Source: Sulfurimonas sp. HSL-1716
Lineage (GTDB): Bacteria; Campylobacterota; Campylobacteria; Campylobacterales; Sulfurimonadaceae
Length of the DNA: 64,000 bases
NCBI RefSeq assembly: GCF_039645975.1
Contig: NZ_CP147918.1
Span: 620,001 to 684,000, forward strand
Direction: 5' to 3'
The notes beneath the pieces were generated by a model. The model was not told the DNA's origin. It did no database searches and worked only from the letters and a program-made list of their open reading frames with translations. Below are positions 54,692 to 63,840 of the stretch, piece after piece (the stretch's first letter is position 1; each line of letters opens with the position of its first letter). Both the position numbers and the translations under genes were made by a program.

Positions 54692-55591
54692 ATGAGCAAA
54701 TCATTATATGAGACATTGGGTATTTCACAAAACGCTACGGAAGCGGATATAAAAAAAGCATACAGAAAACTCGCACGTCAATATCATCCCGACATCAACA
54801 AAGATGCGAATGCCGAAGAGAAATTCAAAGAGGTCAATGCGGCTTACGAGATACTGAGCGACAAGAAAAAACGCGCGCAGTACGATCAGTATGGTGATAC
54901 AATGTTCGGCGGGAAAAATTTCCATGATTTTGCAAGCTCGCAAGGCGGCAACGTTGATCTTGACGAGATACTGCGCAATATGTTCGGCGGCGGCGGTTTT
55001 GGCGGCGGCTCTTCGGGCTTTGGCGGATTCGGCGGTTTTGGCGGCGGTTCACGCGGCGGCTTCGGCGGCGGAGGGTTCCATCAAGAACCGAACCTTGACA
55101 TCGAATCAAACGTGACCATCCCTTTTAGCGTCTCGATCATGGGCGGATCCCACTCCGTCTCGGTTAACGGAGAGAGATTTGATATCAAGATTCCTGCAGG
55201 TGTAAAAAGCGGAGAAAAGCTGCGTGTTCGTGGTAAAGGTCACGCACAGGGCGGACGTGCGGGAGATCTCTTCTTAAAGATAAACGTAGCCTCTTCTCCT
55301 GAGTATGAAAGAGAGGGAGACAATCTTGTAAAGACGATAGACGTACCGCTTTATGCAGCGCTTTTTGGCGAGAAGATCACGGTAAACACGCTGGAAAAAG
55401 AGATAAAACTAAAAGTTCCTCAAAATACCAAGAACGGCCAGCGTTTCCGTGTCAAAGAGATGGGCGTGCTCAACCGCAAAACGAATATAAGAGGAGACCT
55501 GTATTTAAAAGCGAATATCGTCCTGCCTCCGGTCGAGAGCCTAAGTAAAGAGCTGATAGACGTTATGAAAGAAAAGTTACCAAAGGAGTAG
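54692..55591 (+). CDS. cbpA: DnaJ-family co-chaperone CbpA
   Basis: 299 residues: J-domain (about 3-68) with the HPD tripeptide in YHPDIN, a Gly/Phe-rich linker of about 40 residues, and two C-terminal substrate-binding domains. No zinc-finger CxxC repeats are present, so it is CbpA and not DnaJ. It lies 3 bp before hspR, as in Helicobacter and Campylobacter. Confidence 0.95.
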   Translation: MSKSLYETLGISQNATEADIKKAYRKLARQYHPDINKDANAEEKFKEVNAAYEILSDKKKRAQYDQYGDTMFGGKNFHDFASSQGGNVDLDEILRNMFGGGGFGGGSSGFGGFGGFGGGSRGGFGGGGFHQEPNLDIESNVTIPFSVSIMGGSHSVSVNGERFDIKIPAGVKSGEKLRVRGKGHAQGGRAGDLFLKINVASSPEYEREGDNLVKTIDVPLYAALFGEKITVNTLEKEIKLKVPQNTKNGQRFRVKEMGVLNRKTNIRGDLYLKANIVLPPVESLSKELIDVMKEKLPKE

Positions 55592-55594
55592 ATT

Positions 55595-55972
55595 ATGCCT
55601 CACCATTATGATGAACCGGTATATTTGATAAGTGTCGTCTCCAAGATATTGGAGATTCACCCTCAGACTCTTCGTCAGTATGAAAGAGAAAACCTCATTA
55701 CTCCTTCCCGTTCGGACGGCAGGATACGCATGTATTCCCAACGCGATATCGACAAGATCAAAATGATCCTGCGTCTTACCCGCGAGCTCGGCGTCAATCT
55801 CGCAGGTGTGGATGTGGCTATAAGGCTTAAAGATCAGATAGACTCTATGGAACAGGAGATCGCCGAACTCCGCCATGAGATAGCCCGCCTTAGAAACTCA
55901 AGCTCTATTGCTCCGGATAAGTCGCTTGTCACGAAAAAAAGCATCTACGAGATGATAATCTTCGAAAAATAG
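55595..55972 (+). CDS. hspR: Heat-shock repressor HspR (MerR family)
   Basis: 125 residues: MerR-type winged helix (YLISVVSKILEIHPQTLRQYERENLITPSR, RMYSQRDIDKI) and a coiled-coil dimerisation helix (about 75-105). HspR represses chaperone genes by binding HAIR repeats, often with DnaK or CbpA as helper. Two such sites are in this window, upstream of cbpA-hspR and clpB. Confidence 0.93.
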   Translation: MPHHYDEPVYLISVVSKILEIHPQTLRQYERENLITPSRSDGRIRMYSQRDIDKIKMILRLTRELGVNLAGVDVAIRLKDQIDSMEQEIAELRHEIARLRNSSSIAPDKSLVTKKSIYEMIIFEK

Positions 55973-55978
55973 AAAGAC

Positions 55979-57241
55979 CTACTCTTTTAGTCTCTCTATT
56001 TTCGCTCCCACGGCTTCCAATTTTTTCTCCAGATTTTCATATCCGCGGTCAAGATGATAGATACGGTGTATGTTTGTTTCGCCCTCAGCCACCAGTGCGG
56101 CCAGTACCAAAGCGCTTGAAGCTCTCAGATCGGTTGCCATGACGTCCGTGCCCGAGAGAGTCGTAGGTCCTTTGATACTTGCCACGTGGCCGTTTAACTT
56201 TATATCCGCGCCAAGACGCTGCAGTTCGCTCACATGCATGAAACGGTTTTCAAAAAGACGTTCATCGATGGTGGAAGTTCCTTCTGCCTGAGTTGCAAGA
56301 GCTAAGAACTGTGCCTGCATATCCGTCGGAAATCCAGGATATTCCTGAGTGATGATATCGACAGATTTTATCTTCTGGGCGGGATGGATAGTTATCTTGT
56401 TCATCTCTTTTGTAAATTTGAATCCCATCTCTTCGAGTTTGGATATGATAGAACCAAGATGATCGATCCTAACCTTGTTGAGTGTGAGTTCAGAGTTTGT
56501 GATGGCCGCAGCACAAAGATAGGTACCGCTTTCTATGCGGTCGGGTATGACGCTAAAAGAGCTCATGTCTATAAGCTGTCTGTCGGTTCCCTCTATGGTG
56601 ATCTGGGATGTTCCGATACCGTCGATGGCAATACCGCTTGCTTTTAGCACTTCGCACAGCTGGGCGACCTCGGGTTCGCGCGCAGCATTTGTGATGGTCG
56701 TCTTTCCGCGGGCGAGAGCTGCTGCCATGACTATGTTGGCGGTTCCCGTAACGGTGATTTTGTCAAAAATGATATCGCATCCGACAAGACCTTCGGGTGC
56801 TTCGGCTTTGACGTAACCGGCTTCTATGGTGATCTTTGCGCCCATCAGTTCGAGTGCTTTTAAATGCAGGTCGATCGGTCTTTGACCTATGGCGCATCCG
56901 CCGGGAAGAGAGACTTCGCAGTGTCCAAAACGCGCCAGCAGCGGACCGAGGACAAGGATGGAAGCCCGCATGGTCTTTACGATGTCGTAAGTCGCTTTTG
57001 TATGGTGTACTTCAGAGGTATTTATATCCAGTCTGTTATCTTCAAAAGTGTAAGATGCACCGAGGTTTTGAAGAAGTTTCAAAAGAGTTCTGATATCGAC
57101 GACGTCGGGCATATTTGTGATCGCAAGATCGCTTTTTGCCAAGATCGTCATCGCTATGAGCGGAAGAGCTGCGTTTTTCGCGCCTGAGATGTCTATCGAG
57201 CCGTTTAGTTTGGTGTTGCCTTGAATCTTTAAGTAATCCAT
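55979..57241 (-). CDS. murA: UDP-N-acetylglucosamine 1-carboxyvinyltransferase
   Basis: First committed step of peptidoglycan synthesis; target of fosfomycin. 420 residues, with [12 protein letters not shown] at the N-terminus and the catalytic loop Cys C116 in [13 protein letters not shown], so the enzyme should be fosfomycin-sensitive at this residue. Ends near hspR (6 bp, convergent). Confidence 0.96.
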   Translation of the reverse strand: MDYLKIQGNTKLNGSIDISGAKNAALPLIAMTILAKSDLAITNMPDVVDIRTLLKLLQNLGASYTFEDNRLDINTSEVHHTKATYDIVKTMRASILVLGPLLARFGHCEVSLPGGCAIGQRPIDLHLKALELMGAKITIEAGYVKAEAPEGLVGCDIIFDKITVTGTANIVMAAALARGKTTITNAAREPEVAQLCEVLKASGIAIDGIGTSQITIEGTDRQLIDMSSFSVIPDRIESGTYLCAAAITNSELTLNKVRIDHLGSIISKLEEMGFKFTKEMNKITIHPAQKIKSVDIITQEYPGFPTDMQAQFLALATQAEGTSTIDERLFENRFMHVSELQRLGADIKLNGHVASIKGPTTLSGTDVMATDLRASSALVLAALVAEGETNIHRIYHLDRGYENLEKKLEAVGAKIERLKE

Positions 57242-57314
57242 ATTTATCTTTATCTTTTTAATGATATTATATCTTTTTAAAGTTTGTTTTTGGATAAAAG
57301 GAAGTTACGAAGCC

Positions 57315-57740
57315 ATGAGTACCGCACTAGACAGATTAAAAGATATAACATCAAAAATATCGGGTTACGAAGTAGCAAGGAAAGAAAACCTCAAACTCCT
57401 AAAGGAGCTGTTCTTATCCCTGCATGTAAACGAAAAAGTAGAAAATTTTTCCGATATTTTTGAGTTTAAAGCGATCAATCTGTCCGGGATCTCGCTCAAA
57501 AGCGAAGAGCTCGGAGATATAAAAGAGGGAAAATATCTTCAGATTCTGGCCATCTCTTACGACAAAGAAGCCGTCGTAAAAAGCAAGAACATCTCTCTTG
57601 CGTATTTCGGGCGCGTCGAGAACGTCGAAGAAGCCTTAAAAGAGAACATAGTCGAGTTCGTGCTGAGATGGAGATATGAAAAGAGCTTTATGACATTGGA
57701 GCATTACCATAACATGCTGGAGAAGTATTCGCGTGCATAG
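57315..57740 (+). CDS. Uncharacterised protein upstream of a membrane protein
   Basis: 141 residues, soluble, helical at both ends with a beta-rich middle (FEFKAINLSG, YLQILAISYDKEAVV, NISLAYFGRV). No motif recognised. ATG at 57315 after AAAGGAAG; the open frame begins at 57261. It overlaps the next gene by 8 bp. Divergent from murA. Confidence 0.7.
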   Translation: MSTALDRLKDITSKISGYEVARKENLKLLKELFLSLHVNEKVENFSDIFEFKAINLSGISLKSEELGDIKEGKYLQILAISYDKEAVVKSKNISLAYFGRVENVEEALKENIVEFVLRWRYEKSFMTLEHYHNMLEKYSRA

Positions 57741-58263
57741 GTTTTGGTTCAGGCTGTGGCTGGAGTGGGCGCTCAGATTCACGTTAGAAAGCGTGTTTCT
57801 GGCGTTTTTACTCTCTTTGATCGTCACGGCCGCCATATATATCGGTAAGGGAGCAGCCGCGATCGACAAGGATGTCTTAAAAGCGCTGCTGGATATCTTT
57901 AGATTTTGGTTTCTCATCATTTGGAACCTGACTTTATTGATCTCTCTCTTTCGCGGAGTGAAATATTTTTTTAACCGCTGTCATGAAGGCTATGTGCTAA
58001 AACTTCTTACCTGCAGGGGCGAAGAGACCATAGAGAAGATAGGCTACGGCGACATCCCCAAGGTTTTTAGAAAATGGATGATGGCCATGATCTGGTCTGT
58101 CAGCGCTTTGATGGTACTCTCTTTTATCGTCAGTTATCTTTTTGCAGATTCTCATCAATGGTACAACATCTACGTATTGTATCTTTTCATCCTCATATCG
58201 GGGGCGATAACCATCCCTTTGATGGGAAACAGATGTAAGAGGGTCAGGTTGATGAAATGTTGA
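57733..58263 (+). CDS. Four-helix membrane protein of unknown function
   Basis: 176 residues with membrane helices near 15-40, 53-75, 115-138 and 145-165, and a short cytoplasmic loop (RCHEGYVLKLLTCRGEETIEKIGYGD). GTG start overlapping the preceding unknown gene; its end overlaps the exonuclease-like gene. No family recognised. Confidence 0.7.
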   Translation: MHRFWFRLWLEWALRFTLESVFLAFLLSLIVTAAIYIGKGAAAIDKDVLKALLDIFRFWFLIIWNLTLLISLFRGVKYFFNRCHEGYVLKLLTCRGEETIEKIGYGDIPKVFRKWMMAMIWSVSALMVLSFIVSYLFADSHQWYNIYVLYLFILISGAITIPLMGNRCKRVRLMKC

Positions 58264-58970
58264 TATATCTGGATGTCGAGACGACGGGATTTGAGCAAAA
58301 CGACAGGCTATGTGCTCTTGGGATGATACTCTATGAAGGCGATGTGGCATCGACGTATCGGGAGCTTGTAAAACCGCCTAAAAAAGTACGTCCCGAAGCA
58401 TCGGCACTCAACCATATAACCAATGAGATGCTTAAAGACAAAAAAGATTTTGAGAGTTCTGAAATAAAAGAGATCCTGCACAAGTACAATACCATTGATA
58501 CCGTGTTTGTAGGACATAATATCGGTTTTCACATAGAGATGCTCAAAAAAGAAGGGTTCGTCTTCAATGCAGCGTTTATAGATACTCTCAAATGCAGCAG
58601 AAACCTGATACAAGAATGCGAACGATTCTCTTTGCAGTTTTTGAGATACGAGTTGAGACTTTACAAAGAAGAAGATGCGCTTTTTGATGAACTCGGCATC
58701 GAGATACGCCCCGGAGACGTGTTGAGCGATGCGCTGCATACAAGACTTTTGCACAGATATCTAAACGAAACGGCAGACGATGAAAGACTTCAAGAGATAA
58801 GTGCCGGTCCCGTTCTTGTCGAGAAACTAAACTTCGGCAAGTACAAGGGCAGGTTTATAGAAGAGATCGTCATGAACGATGCTGATTACCTTGAGTGGGT
58901 TTTAAGCAGTATGGAAAGTTTGGACGAGGATACAAGATACTCCATCGAGCATTATATGAAGATGATATAA
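58257..58970 (+). CDS. DEDDh exonuclease-like protein with altered active site
   Basis: 237 residues. The N-terminal 170 follow the DnaQ/epsilon 3'-5' exonuclease fold, with D6 and E8 in LDVETTGF and HNIGF at 87-91. The next residue, normally the third catalytic Asp, is H92, and the His expected five before D158 is G153. The C-terminal 45 residues (FGKYKGRFIEEIV, YLEWVL) match the DUF3820 domain found after such exonucleases. So it may have lost catalysis or use a changed metal site. Confidence 0.8.
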   Translation: MLIYLDVETTGFEQNDRLCALGMILYEGDVASTYRELVKPPKKVRPEASALNHITNEMLKDKKDFESSEIKEILHKYNTIDTVFVGHNIGFHIEMLKKEGFVFNAAFIDTLKCSRNLIQECERFSLQFLRYELRLYKEEDALFDELGIEIRPGDVLSDALHTRLLHRYLNETADDERLQEISAGPVLVEKLNFGKYKGRFIEEIVMNDADYLEWVLSSMESLDEDTRYSIEHYMKMI

Positions 58971-59008
58971 TACGGCGTTGGAATGAAAAGATTTTAATAG
59001 GACACATA

Positions 59009-61138
59009 ATGACAATCTCGCAAGACAGTAAAAAGATTCTGCTTTTAATAGCGGTTGCATATCTTTTCAGCGTCGCAGTACGATTTATCTGGATTTATCA
59101 GTTTCACGGATATGAACCTTTTATGTACAACGGCCAGTTTATGATAAATACGAACGACGGTTATTATTGGGCCGAAGGTGCAAGGGATCTGCTTTCGGGA
59201 GTTCATCAAGAGGGGGACCTTTCTCCGATCCACAGCGCTGCTTCGCAGCTGACGTACTTTTTTGCGAAGATACTGCCTTTTTCTTTTGAAAGCATCATCT
59301 TTTACATGCCGGTTTATCTGAGCTCGCTTATAGTGATACCTGTCATACTTATCTCATACAGTTTCAAACGTCTTGACGTCGGATTCGTTGCGGCTCTTCT
59401 CTCCTCTATCGCCTGGAGTTACTACAACCGTACGATGGCGGGGTATTATGATACGGATATGCTCAATATTGTGATCCCGATATTTTTGCTTTGGTCCCTG
59501 ATCTGGGCGATCAGCTCGAATCAGCATAAGTTTCTGCTGATAACGGCACTCGATATCCTGCTGTACAGATGGTGGTATCCGCAGAGTTACTCTTTGGAGT
59601 TCGCGTTTTTTGGACTTATATTGTTTTATACGCTGGTATTTGACAGAAAGAACCTTTTTAACTTTAAACTATTGGCGATCATGCTTTTTGCCATGATGAT
59701 GACCGATACCCTCATCCGTCTGCCTTTGGTAGTCGGTCTGTATTTTTTATTTAAAAATGAAAAGTTTGATAAATATGTCTACTATATCTTTGGTCTTGGA
59801 GTCATAGCTGTTTTTGCCACAGGTGGGTTTATGCCTATCTGGGGGCAGCTAAAAGGGTATGTCTTTAGAGAGACCCTCGACAGTTCCACCCAGGGGCTCG
59901 GACTTCACTTCTTTACTGTCATGCAGACGGTCCGTGAAGCGGGACATATCTCTTTTACCACCTTTGCCAACAGGATCAGCGGCAATGTTGTCACGCTCGG
60001 TCTGTCGGTCATAGGATATGCTTGGTTAAGTTACAGGTATCGTGTCATGCTTTTGGCTCTGCCTTTGATAGGTCTTGGGTTTTTAGCACTCAACAGCGGA
60101 CTCAGGTTCACCATTTATGCCATTGTTCCTATGGCCTTTGGGATCGCCTTTATCATCTCCGAAGCGGCAGATAGAATGCCGAGTTATTTCCTGCAATATG
60201 CGACCATATTTATCGGTTCTGTTCTTGTCCTGCTTCCCAATATCGTACATATAAAAGAGTATAAAGTTCCGACGGTCTTTAATAAAAAAGAGGTTTCTTT
60301 GCTTGAGGATCTGAAAAAAAAGACCGGCAGGGAAGATTATGTGGTAAGCTGGTGGGATTACGGATATCCTCTGCGTTATTATAGCGATCTGTTTACCCTC
60401 GTAGACGGCGGGAAACACAGCGGAGAGGTCAATTTTCCGGTAAGTTACATCCTAACAAGCCCGCAGGAAGCCGCCGCAAGGATGGCAAGAATGGATGTCG
60501 AATACAATGTAAGAGCATTTGCCATATCCCAAGAGAATAAGAAAAAATCAGAAGCGAATCAGACCAAGATATTTTCCAATATAGAGGAGATGACAAAAGC
60601 CGGCGGGTTTAACGATACAAACGATTTTTTGAGCGCTTTGCAAAACGGTAAGGTCACGCTGCCTAAAAAGACAAGAGATATCTACTTCTTTTTGCCTTAC
60701 AGGATGCTTGGTATCTATCCGACGATCACACTGTTTTCGAATCTGGACCTGATGAGCGGAGACAAGTTCAAGCGATCGCTGTTTTTCTTCTCGCCGGCGG
60801 TCAATGAAGACGCTCAGTATATTTATCTGCAAAACGGGATTGCAATAGGAAAATCCGATGCCGTCGTAAAAATGGGGAACGAGAGTGTCGGTATAAACCG
60901 TTTTATAAAGACCTGGTATGCAAAAGACGGTAAGCTCCAGACCGATACGAAACGATTTAATGTCATGTCGAATCTCAATGTCATATATATGGCAAGTTAC
61001 GGAGAGTTTCTGATAGTAGACGAAGCCACGTTTAATTCTTTGTATATTCAGCTCTTTGTATTGGAGCATTACGACAAAAATCTTTTTGAGGCCGTCGAGA
61101 TGACCCCATATGCAAAAATTTATAAATTAAAGATATAA
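59009..61138 (+). CDS. pglB: PglB/STT3-type oligosaccharyltransferase
   Basis: Transfers a lipid-linked glycan to Asn in D/E-x-N-x-S/T sequons in the periplasm. 709 residues: about 13 N-terminal membrane helices and a C-terminal periplasmic domain. Catalytic features: NTNDGYYWAEG in the first loop, YYDTDMLN (second Asp motif), a TIxE-like TVRE, and WWDYG at 448-452 followed by VDGGKHSG. ATG at 59009 after AATAGGAC. The other pgl genes are not in the window. Confidence 0.93.
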   Translation: MTISQDSKKILLLIAVAYLFSVAVRFIWIYQFHGYEPFMYNGQFMINTNDGYYWAEGARDLLSGVHQEGDLSPIHSAASQLTYFFAKILPFSFESIIFYMPVYLSSLIVIPVILISYSFKRLDVGFVAALLSSIAWSYYNRTMAGYYDTDMLNIVIPIFLLWSLIWAISSNQHKFLLITALDILLYRWWYPQSYSLEFAFFGLILFYTLVFDRKNLFNFKLLAIMLFAMMMTDTLIRLPLVVGLYFLFKNEKFDKYVYYIFGLGVIAVFATGGFMPIWGQLKGYVFRETLDSSTQGLGLHFFTVMQTVREAGHISFTTFANRISGNVVTLGLSVIGYAWLSYRYRVMLLALPLIGLGFLALNSGLRFTIYAIVPMAFGIAFIISEAADRMPSYFLQYATIFIGSVLVLLPNIVHIKEYKVPTVFNKKEVSLLEDLKKKTGREDYVVSWWDYGYPLRYYSDLFTLVDGGKHSGEVNFPVSYILTSPQEAAARMARMDVEYNVRAFAISQENKKKSEANQTKIFSNIEEMTKAGGFNDTNDFLSALQNGKVTLPKKTRDIYFFLPYRMLGIYPTITLFSNLDLMSGDKFKRSLFFFSPAVNEDAQYIYLQNGIAIGKSDAVVKMGNESVGINRFIKTWYAKDGKLQTDTKRFNVMSNLNVIYMASYGEFLIVDEATFNSLYIQLFVLEHYDKNLFEAVEMTPYAKIYKLKI

Positions 61139-61140
61139 CC

Positions 61141-61539
61141 ATGAAAGTAGCCGTAAAATGTGAATCACCGCTCCTTCAAAAAAGTTTGGAACTTTTTTTG
61201 GGAAAATATTTAAGTCCGCTCAAAAGCTGTGATGTCGTGATCAGCGACCAAAAACTCGATATCGATAAAAAAAGTATCTACATATCCGATGATGAAAATG
61301 CAGATCTCGTAAAGCCTTTTTCAAGATCACAGCTTATTTTGGCTTTGGAAAAACTCATCAAAAGCGACAAAGAAGCAAAGAACATCCTTTCTCTTGTCGA
61401 AGATATAGATCAAAAAGAGGAGGCCGGATATAAACACGGTGAACTCGATTTTAGATTTTTACAGGAGCGGATTGAGAAGCTCACCAAAGAGTATCAGGAA
61501 AATCTGATAAAAACGATAAGAGCCTTTTATGAAAAATAG
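61141..61539 (+). CDS. Uncharacterised protein between pglB and rsmD
   Basis: 132 residues: an N-terminal alpha/beta part (MKVAVKCESPLLQKSLELFLG, CDVVISDQ, KSIYISDD) reminiscent of a degenerate receiver-like fold, and a C-terminal helical coiled coil (DFRFLQERIEKLTKEYQENL). It begins 2 bp after pglB and overlaps rsmD by 11 bp. No function assigned. Confidence 0.7.
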   Translation: MKVAVKCESPLLQKSLELFLGKYLSPLKSCDVVISDQKLDIDKKSIYISDDENADLVKPFSRSQLILALEKLIKSDKEAKNILSLVEDIDQKEEAGYKHGELDFRFLQERIEKLTKEYQENLIKTIRAFYEK

Positions 61540-62116
61540 TTCCAGTCTCACAAAAAAAATAGTAGCGGGAAAATACAAAGGAAAAATTTTGAAGCTTCCC
61601 TCAAAGACGACGACGAGAAGTTCTAAAGGTATAGTCCTGGAGTCTTTTTTCAATACGATACAGTTCGATATTCTCGATGCTGTTTTTGTCGAGGTTTTTT
61701 CAGGAAGCGGTTCCATCGGGCTTGAAGCATTGAGCCGCGGAGCAGGCAGGATCATCTTTATGGAAAAGGATAGAGATGCCCTTCGTACGCTTCATGAGAA
61801 TATCGCTCAGACAGATCCGTCTGCGTGCGAGGTGATAAGCGGGGATAGTTTTATCAATATAAAGACGGTCATATCAAGACTTAAAAATCTAGATACAAGC
61901 GCATACATCTACATAGATCCGCCGTTTTCTATAAGAGAGGGAATGGAAGATATCTATGACAAGACGATAGCGCTTATAGCAGGGTTCCCAAAAGAGCTTT
62001 GCGAGATGATAATCATAGAGCATATGAGCTCGCTGAAACTGCCTGAGACTATAAGTAAATACAGCAAAATCAAAACGAAAAAATTCGGTAACACCTCTTT
62101 GACATACTACAACTGA
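61529..62116 (+). CDS. rsmD: 16S rRNA (guanine966-N2)-methyltransferase
   Basis: 195 residues: KIVAGKYKGKILKLPS, the SAM motif VEVFSGSGSIGLEALSRGA and the catalytic DPPF at 130-133, typical of RsmD. The ESFFN segment matches the family's E-x-x-FN. Slightly longer than usual at the N-terminus. Confidence 0.92.
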   Translation: MKNSSSLTKKIVAGKYKGKILKLPSKTTTRSSKGIVLESFFNTIQFDILDAVFVEVFSGSGSIGLEALSRGAGRIIFMEKDRDALRTLHENIAQTDPSACEVISGDSFINIKTVISRLKNLDTSAYIYIDPPFSIREGMEDIYDKTIALIAGFPKELCEMIIIEHMSSLKLPETISKYSKIKTKKFGNTSLTYYN

Positions 62117-62120
62117 TTAT

Positions 62121-62136
62121 TGGAATAGATTTTGCT
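62121..62136 (+). promoter_or_regulatory. Candidate sigma-54 promoter of flgI
   Basis: TTGG-N10-GC spacing: GG at 62122-62123, ten bases, GC at 62134-62135, inside TTGGAATAGATTTTGCTA. It is 30 bp before the flgI ATG. The -24 CAC part is not conserved, so the match is moderate. Confidence 0.5.
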
Positions 62137-62165
62137 ACCTTCTTTGCAATACGCAAGGACGGTAT

Positions 62166-63212
62166 ATGAAATCTTTTTTAATACTTTTATTTTTATCATT
62201 AACACTTCAAGCAACCAAGATAGGGGATATTTCATCCATAGTGGGAGTCCGGGAAAATCAAGTCATCGGTTACTCTTTGGTCGTCGGTCTTCAAAAGACG
62301 GGTGACGGTACGACTTCGAAGTTCACTCTTCAATCAATTGCAAATATGCTAAAAGCGATGAACATAGATATGAACCCTGTGGATATAAAATCAAAAAATG
62401 TCGCGGCAGTGGTCGTAACCGCAAAGATAGGACCTTTTGCAAAACAGGGAGATAAGCTTGACGTCACCGTTTCATCTATCGGAGATGCAAAGTCGCTGCA
62501 AGGCGGTACGCTTTTGATGACACCTTTAAAAGGGGTCGACGGTAAGATATATGCACTTGCACAAGGACCGGTCAGTATAGGCGGAAAAAATGACCGCGGG
62601 GCGGGAAGTGCATCTCATCCTACTGCCGGTATCGTCTATTCCGGCGGTATGATAGAACGCGAGATCAATATCGACCTTTACCATCAAAAATATGCAACGC
62701 TCTCCTTAAAGGAATCGAACTTTGAAAATGCCGTCGCGGTGCAAAAAGCGATAAATGCGCTTTACCACACGCAAATAGCGGTCGCACTCGACCCCCGTAC
62801 CATCAAACTTGAACGCCCTACGAATCTTTCGATGACGGAGTTCTTGTCTCAGATAGAAAATATCGATATGAACTATACGCCCGAGAACAAGATCGTCATC
62901 AACGAAAGAACGGGAACTATAATTGCTGGAGTTGATATAGAGATAAAACCGGTGATAATCACGCAGGGTGACATAACCATCAAGATCAAACAATCGGATC
63001 AGCCACAGACCCCTGCGGGAAGTATGAAGATAGATAACGATCTGGTTATCGGATTAAATGAAAACGAGGTTTATACGAAAAAAGGGACTACAACCGTAGC
63101 CAATATCGTAAGATCTCTCCAAAAACTAGGTGCGTCGCCTAAAGCGATCATATCGATACTCGAAGCTATGAAAAGCGCGGGTTCTATCTCGGCAGATCTG
63201 GAGGTGATTTAA
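62166..63212 (+). CDS. flgI: Flagellar P-ring protein FlgI
   Basis: Forms the periplasmic ring around the flagellar rod. 348 residues: signal peptide (1-16), then IGDISSIVGVRENQVIGYSLVVGLQKTGDG, AAVVVTAKIGPFAKQGDKLDVTVSSIGDAKSLQGG and the C-terminal TTVANIVRSLQKLGASPKAIISILEA, all FlgI hallmarks. Its last base overlaps flgJ (TAATG). Confidence 0.97.
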   Translation: MKSFLILLFLSLTLQATKIGDISSIVGVRENQVIGYSLVVGLQKTGDGTTSKFTLQSIANMLKAMNIDMNPVDIKSKNVAAVVVTAKIGPFAKQGDKLDVTVSSIGDAKSLQGGTLLMTPLKGVDGKIYALAQGPVSIGGKNDRGAGSASHPTAGIVYSGGMIEREINIDLYHQKYATLSLKESNFENAVAVQKAINALYHTQIAVALDPRTIKLERPTNLSMTEFLSQIENIDMNYTPENKIVINERTGTIIAGVDIEIKPVIITQGDITIKIKQSDQPQTPAGSMKIDNDLVIGLNENEVYTKKGTTTVANIVRSLQKLGASPKAIISILEAMKSAGSISADLEVI

Positions 63213-63532
63213 TGAGCTCTTCTATAAATTCCGCTTTTTTACAGCAGGCGATGTTGGCTAAAGATATAAGTTCAACGCCAAAGATAGAAGCGACGACGGA
63301 TAATAAAAAACTGCGCGAACAGACGGATGCGTTTGAGTCGATCATAATAAAGATGATGATGGATAATGCAATGAAAGATGAGAAAAATCTTTTCTCATCT
63401 CAGAAGGATCCTGGAGATAAAATATATAAATCCATGTATCGTGAGGAGTTGAGTAAAGCGAGTGCGGGAAGTTTTGGTTTTTCACAGATGTTATATGACT
63501 ATCTAAGTCAAAAGTCGGGCAAGATAAACTAA
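63212..63532 (+). CDS. flgJ: Flagellar rod-binding protein, FlgJ N-terminal type
   Basis: 106 residues covering only the rod-capping domain (LREQTDAFESIIIKMMMDNAMK, YKSMYREELSKASAGSFGFSQMLYDYL); the muramidase domain of enteric FlgJ is absent, as is normal in Campylobacterota. It overlaps flgI by one base. Confidence 0.9.
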   Translation: MSSSINSAFLQQAMLAKDISSTPKIEATTDNKKLREQTDAFESIIIKMMMDNAMKDEKNLFSSQKDPGDKIYKSMYREELSKASAGSFGFSQMLYDYLSQKSGKIN

Positions 63533-63556
63533 AAAAAATAGTTTATCAGCCGATAT
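63530..63556 (+). promoter_or_regulatory. Sigma-28 (FliA) promoter of flgM
   Basis: TAAA (63530-63533), 15 bases, GCCGATAT (63549-63556): all but one base of the sigma-28 consensus TAAA-N15-GCCGATAA, 57 bp before the flgM ATG. Flanking AGTTTAT/ATAAACT arms could form a hairpin. Confidence 0.75.
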
Positions 63557-63612
63557 AGAGATATAGATCATAAACTAAAATAAATTCTCATTTCGAGAAA
63601 AAAGGAATATCG

Positions 63613-63825
63613 ATGATATCTCAATTGAACAGTGCGGGTATCAAAACGGCGTATCAAAACGGCGGCACTGAACCCAAGACGAATGCTAAAAAAACCCAGG
63701 AGATGAACAAAGAGGCGGATATGAGCAAAGTAGACCAGCTTAAAGAATCTATTCAATCCGGCGAGTACAAGATCAATTTACAGGCTTTGTCCAAACGCAT
63801 AGCCGACGAGTTGATGCCAAACTAA
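63613..63825 (+). CDS. flgM: Anti-sigma-28 factor FlgM
   Basis: 70 residues: disordered N-terminus and helical C-terminus with KVDQLKESIQSGEYKINLQALSKRIADELM, the FlgM sigma-binding region. It holds FliA inactive until it is exported through the finished hook. AAAGGAAT precedes the ATG. Its own promoter looks FliA-dependent, giving feedback. Confidence 0.92.
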   Translation: MISQLNSAGIKTAYQNGGTEPKTNAKKTQEMNKEADMSKVDQLKESIQSGEYKINLQALSKRIADELMPN

Positions 63826-63840
63826 AAAACATAGGAGTTT

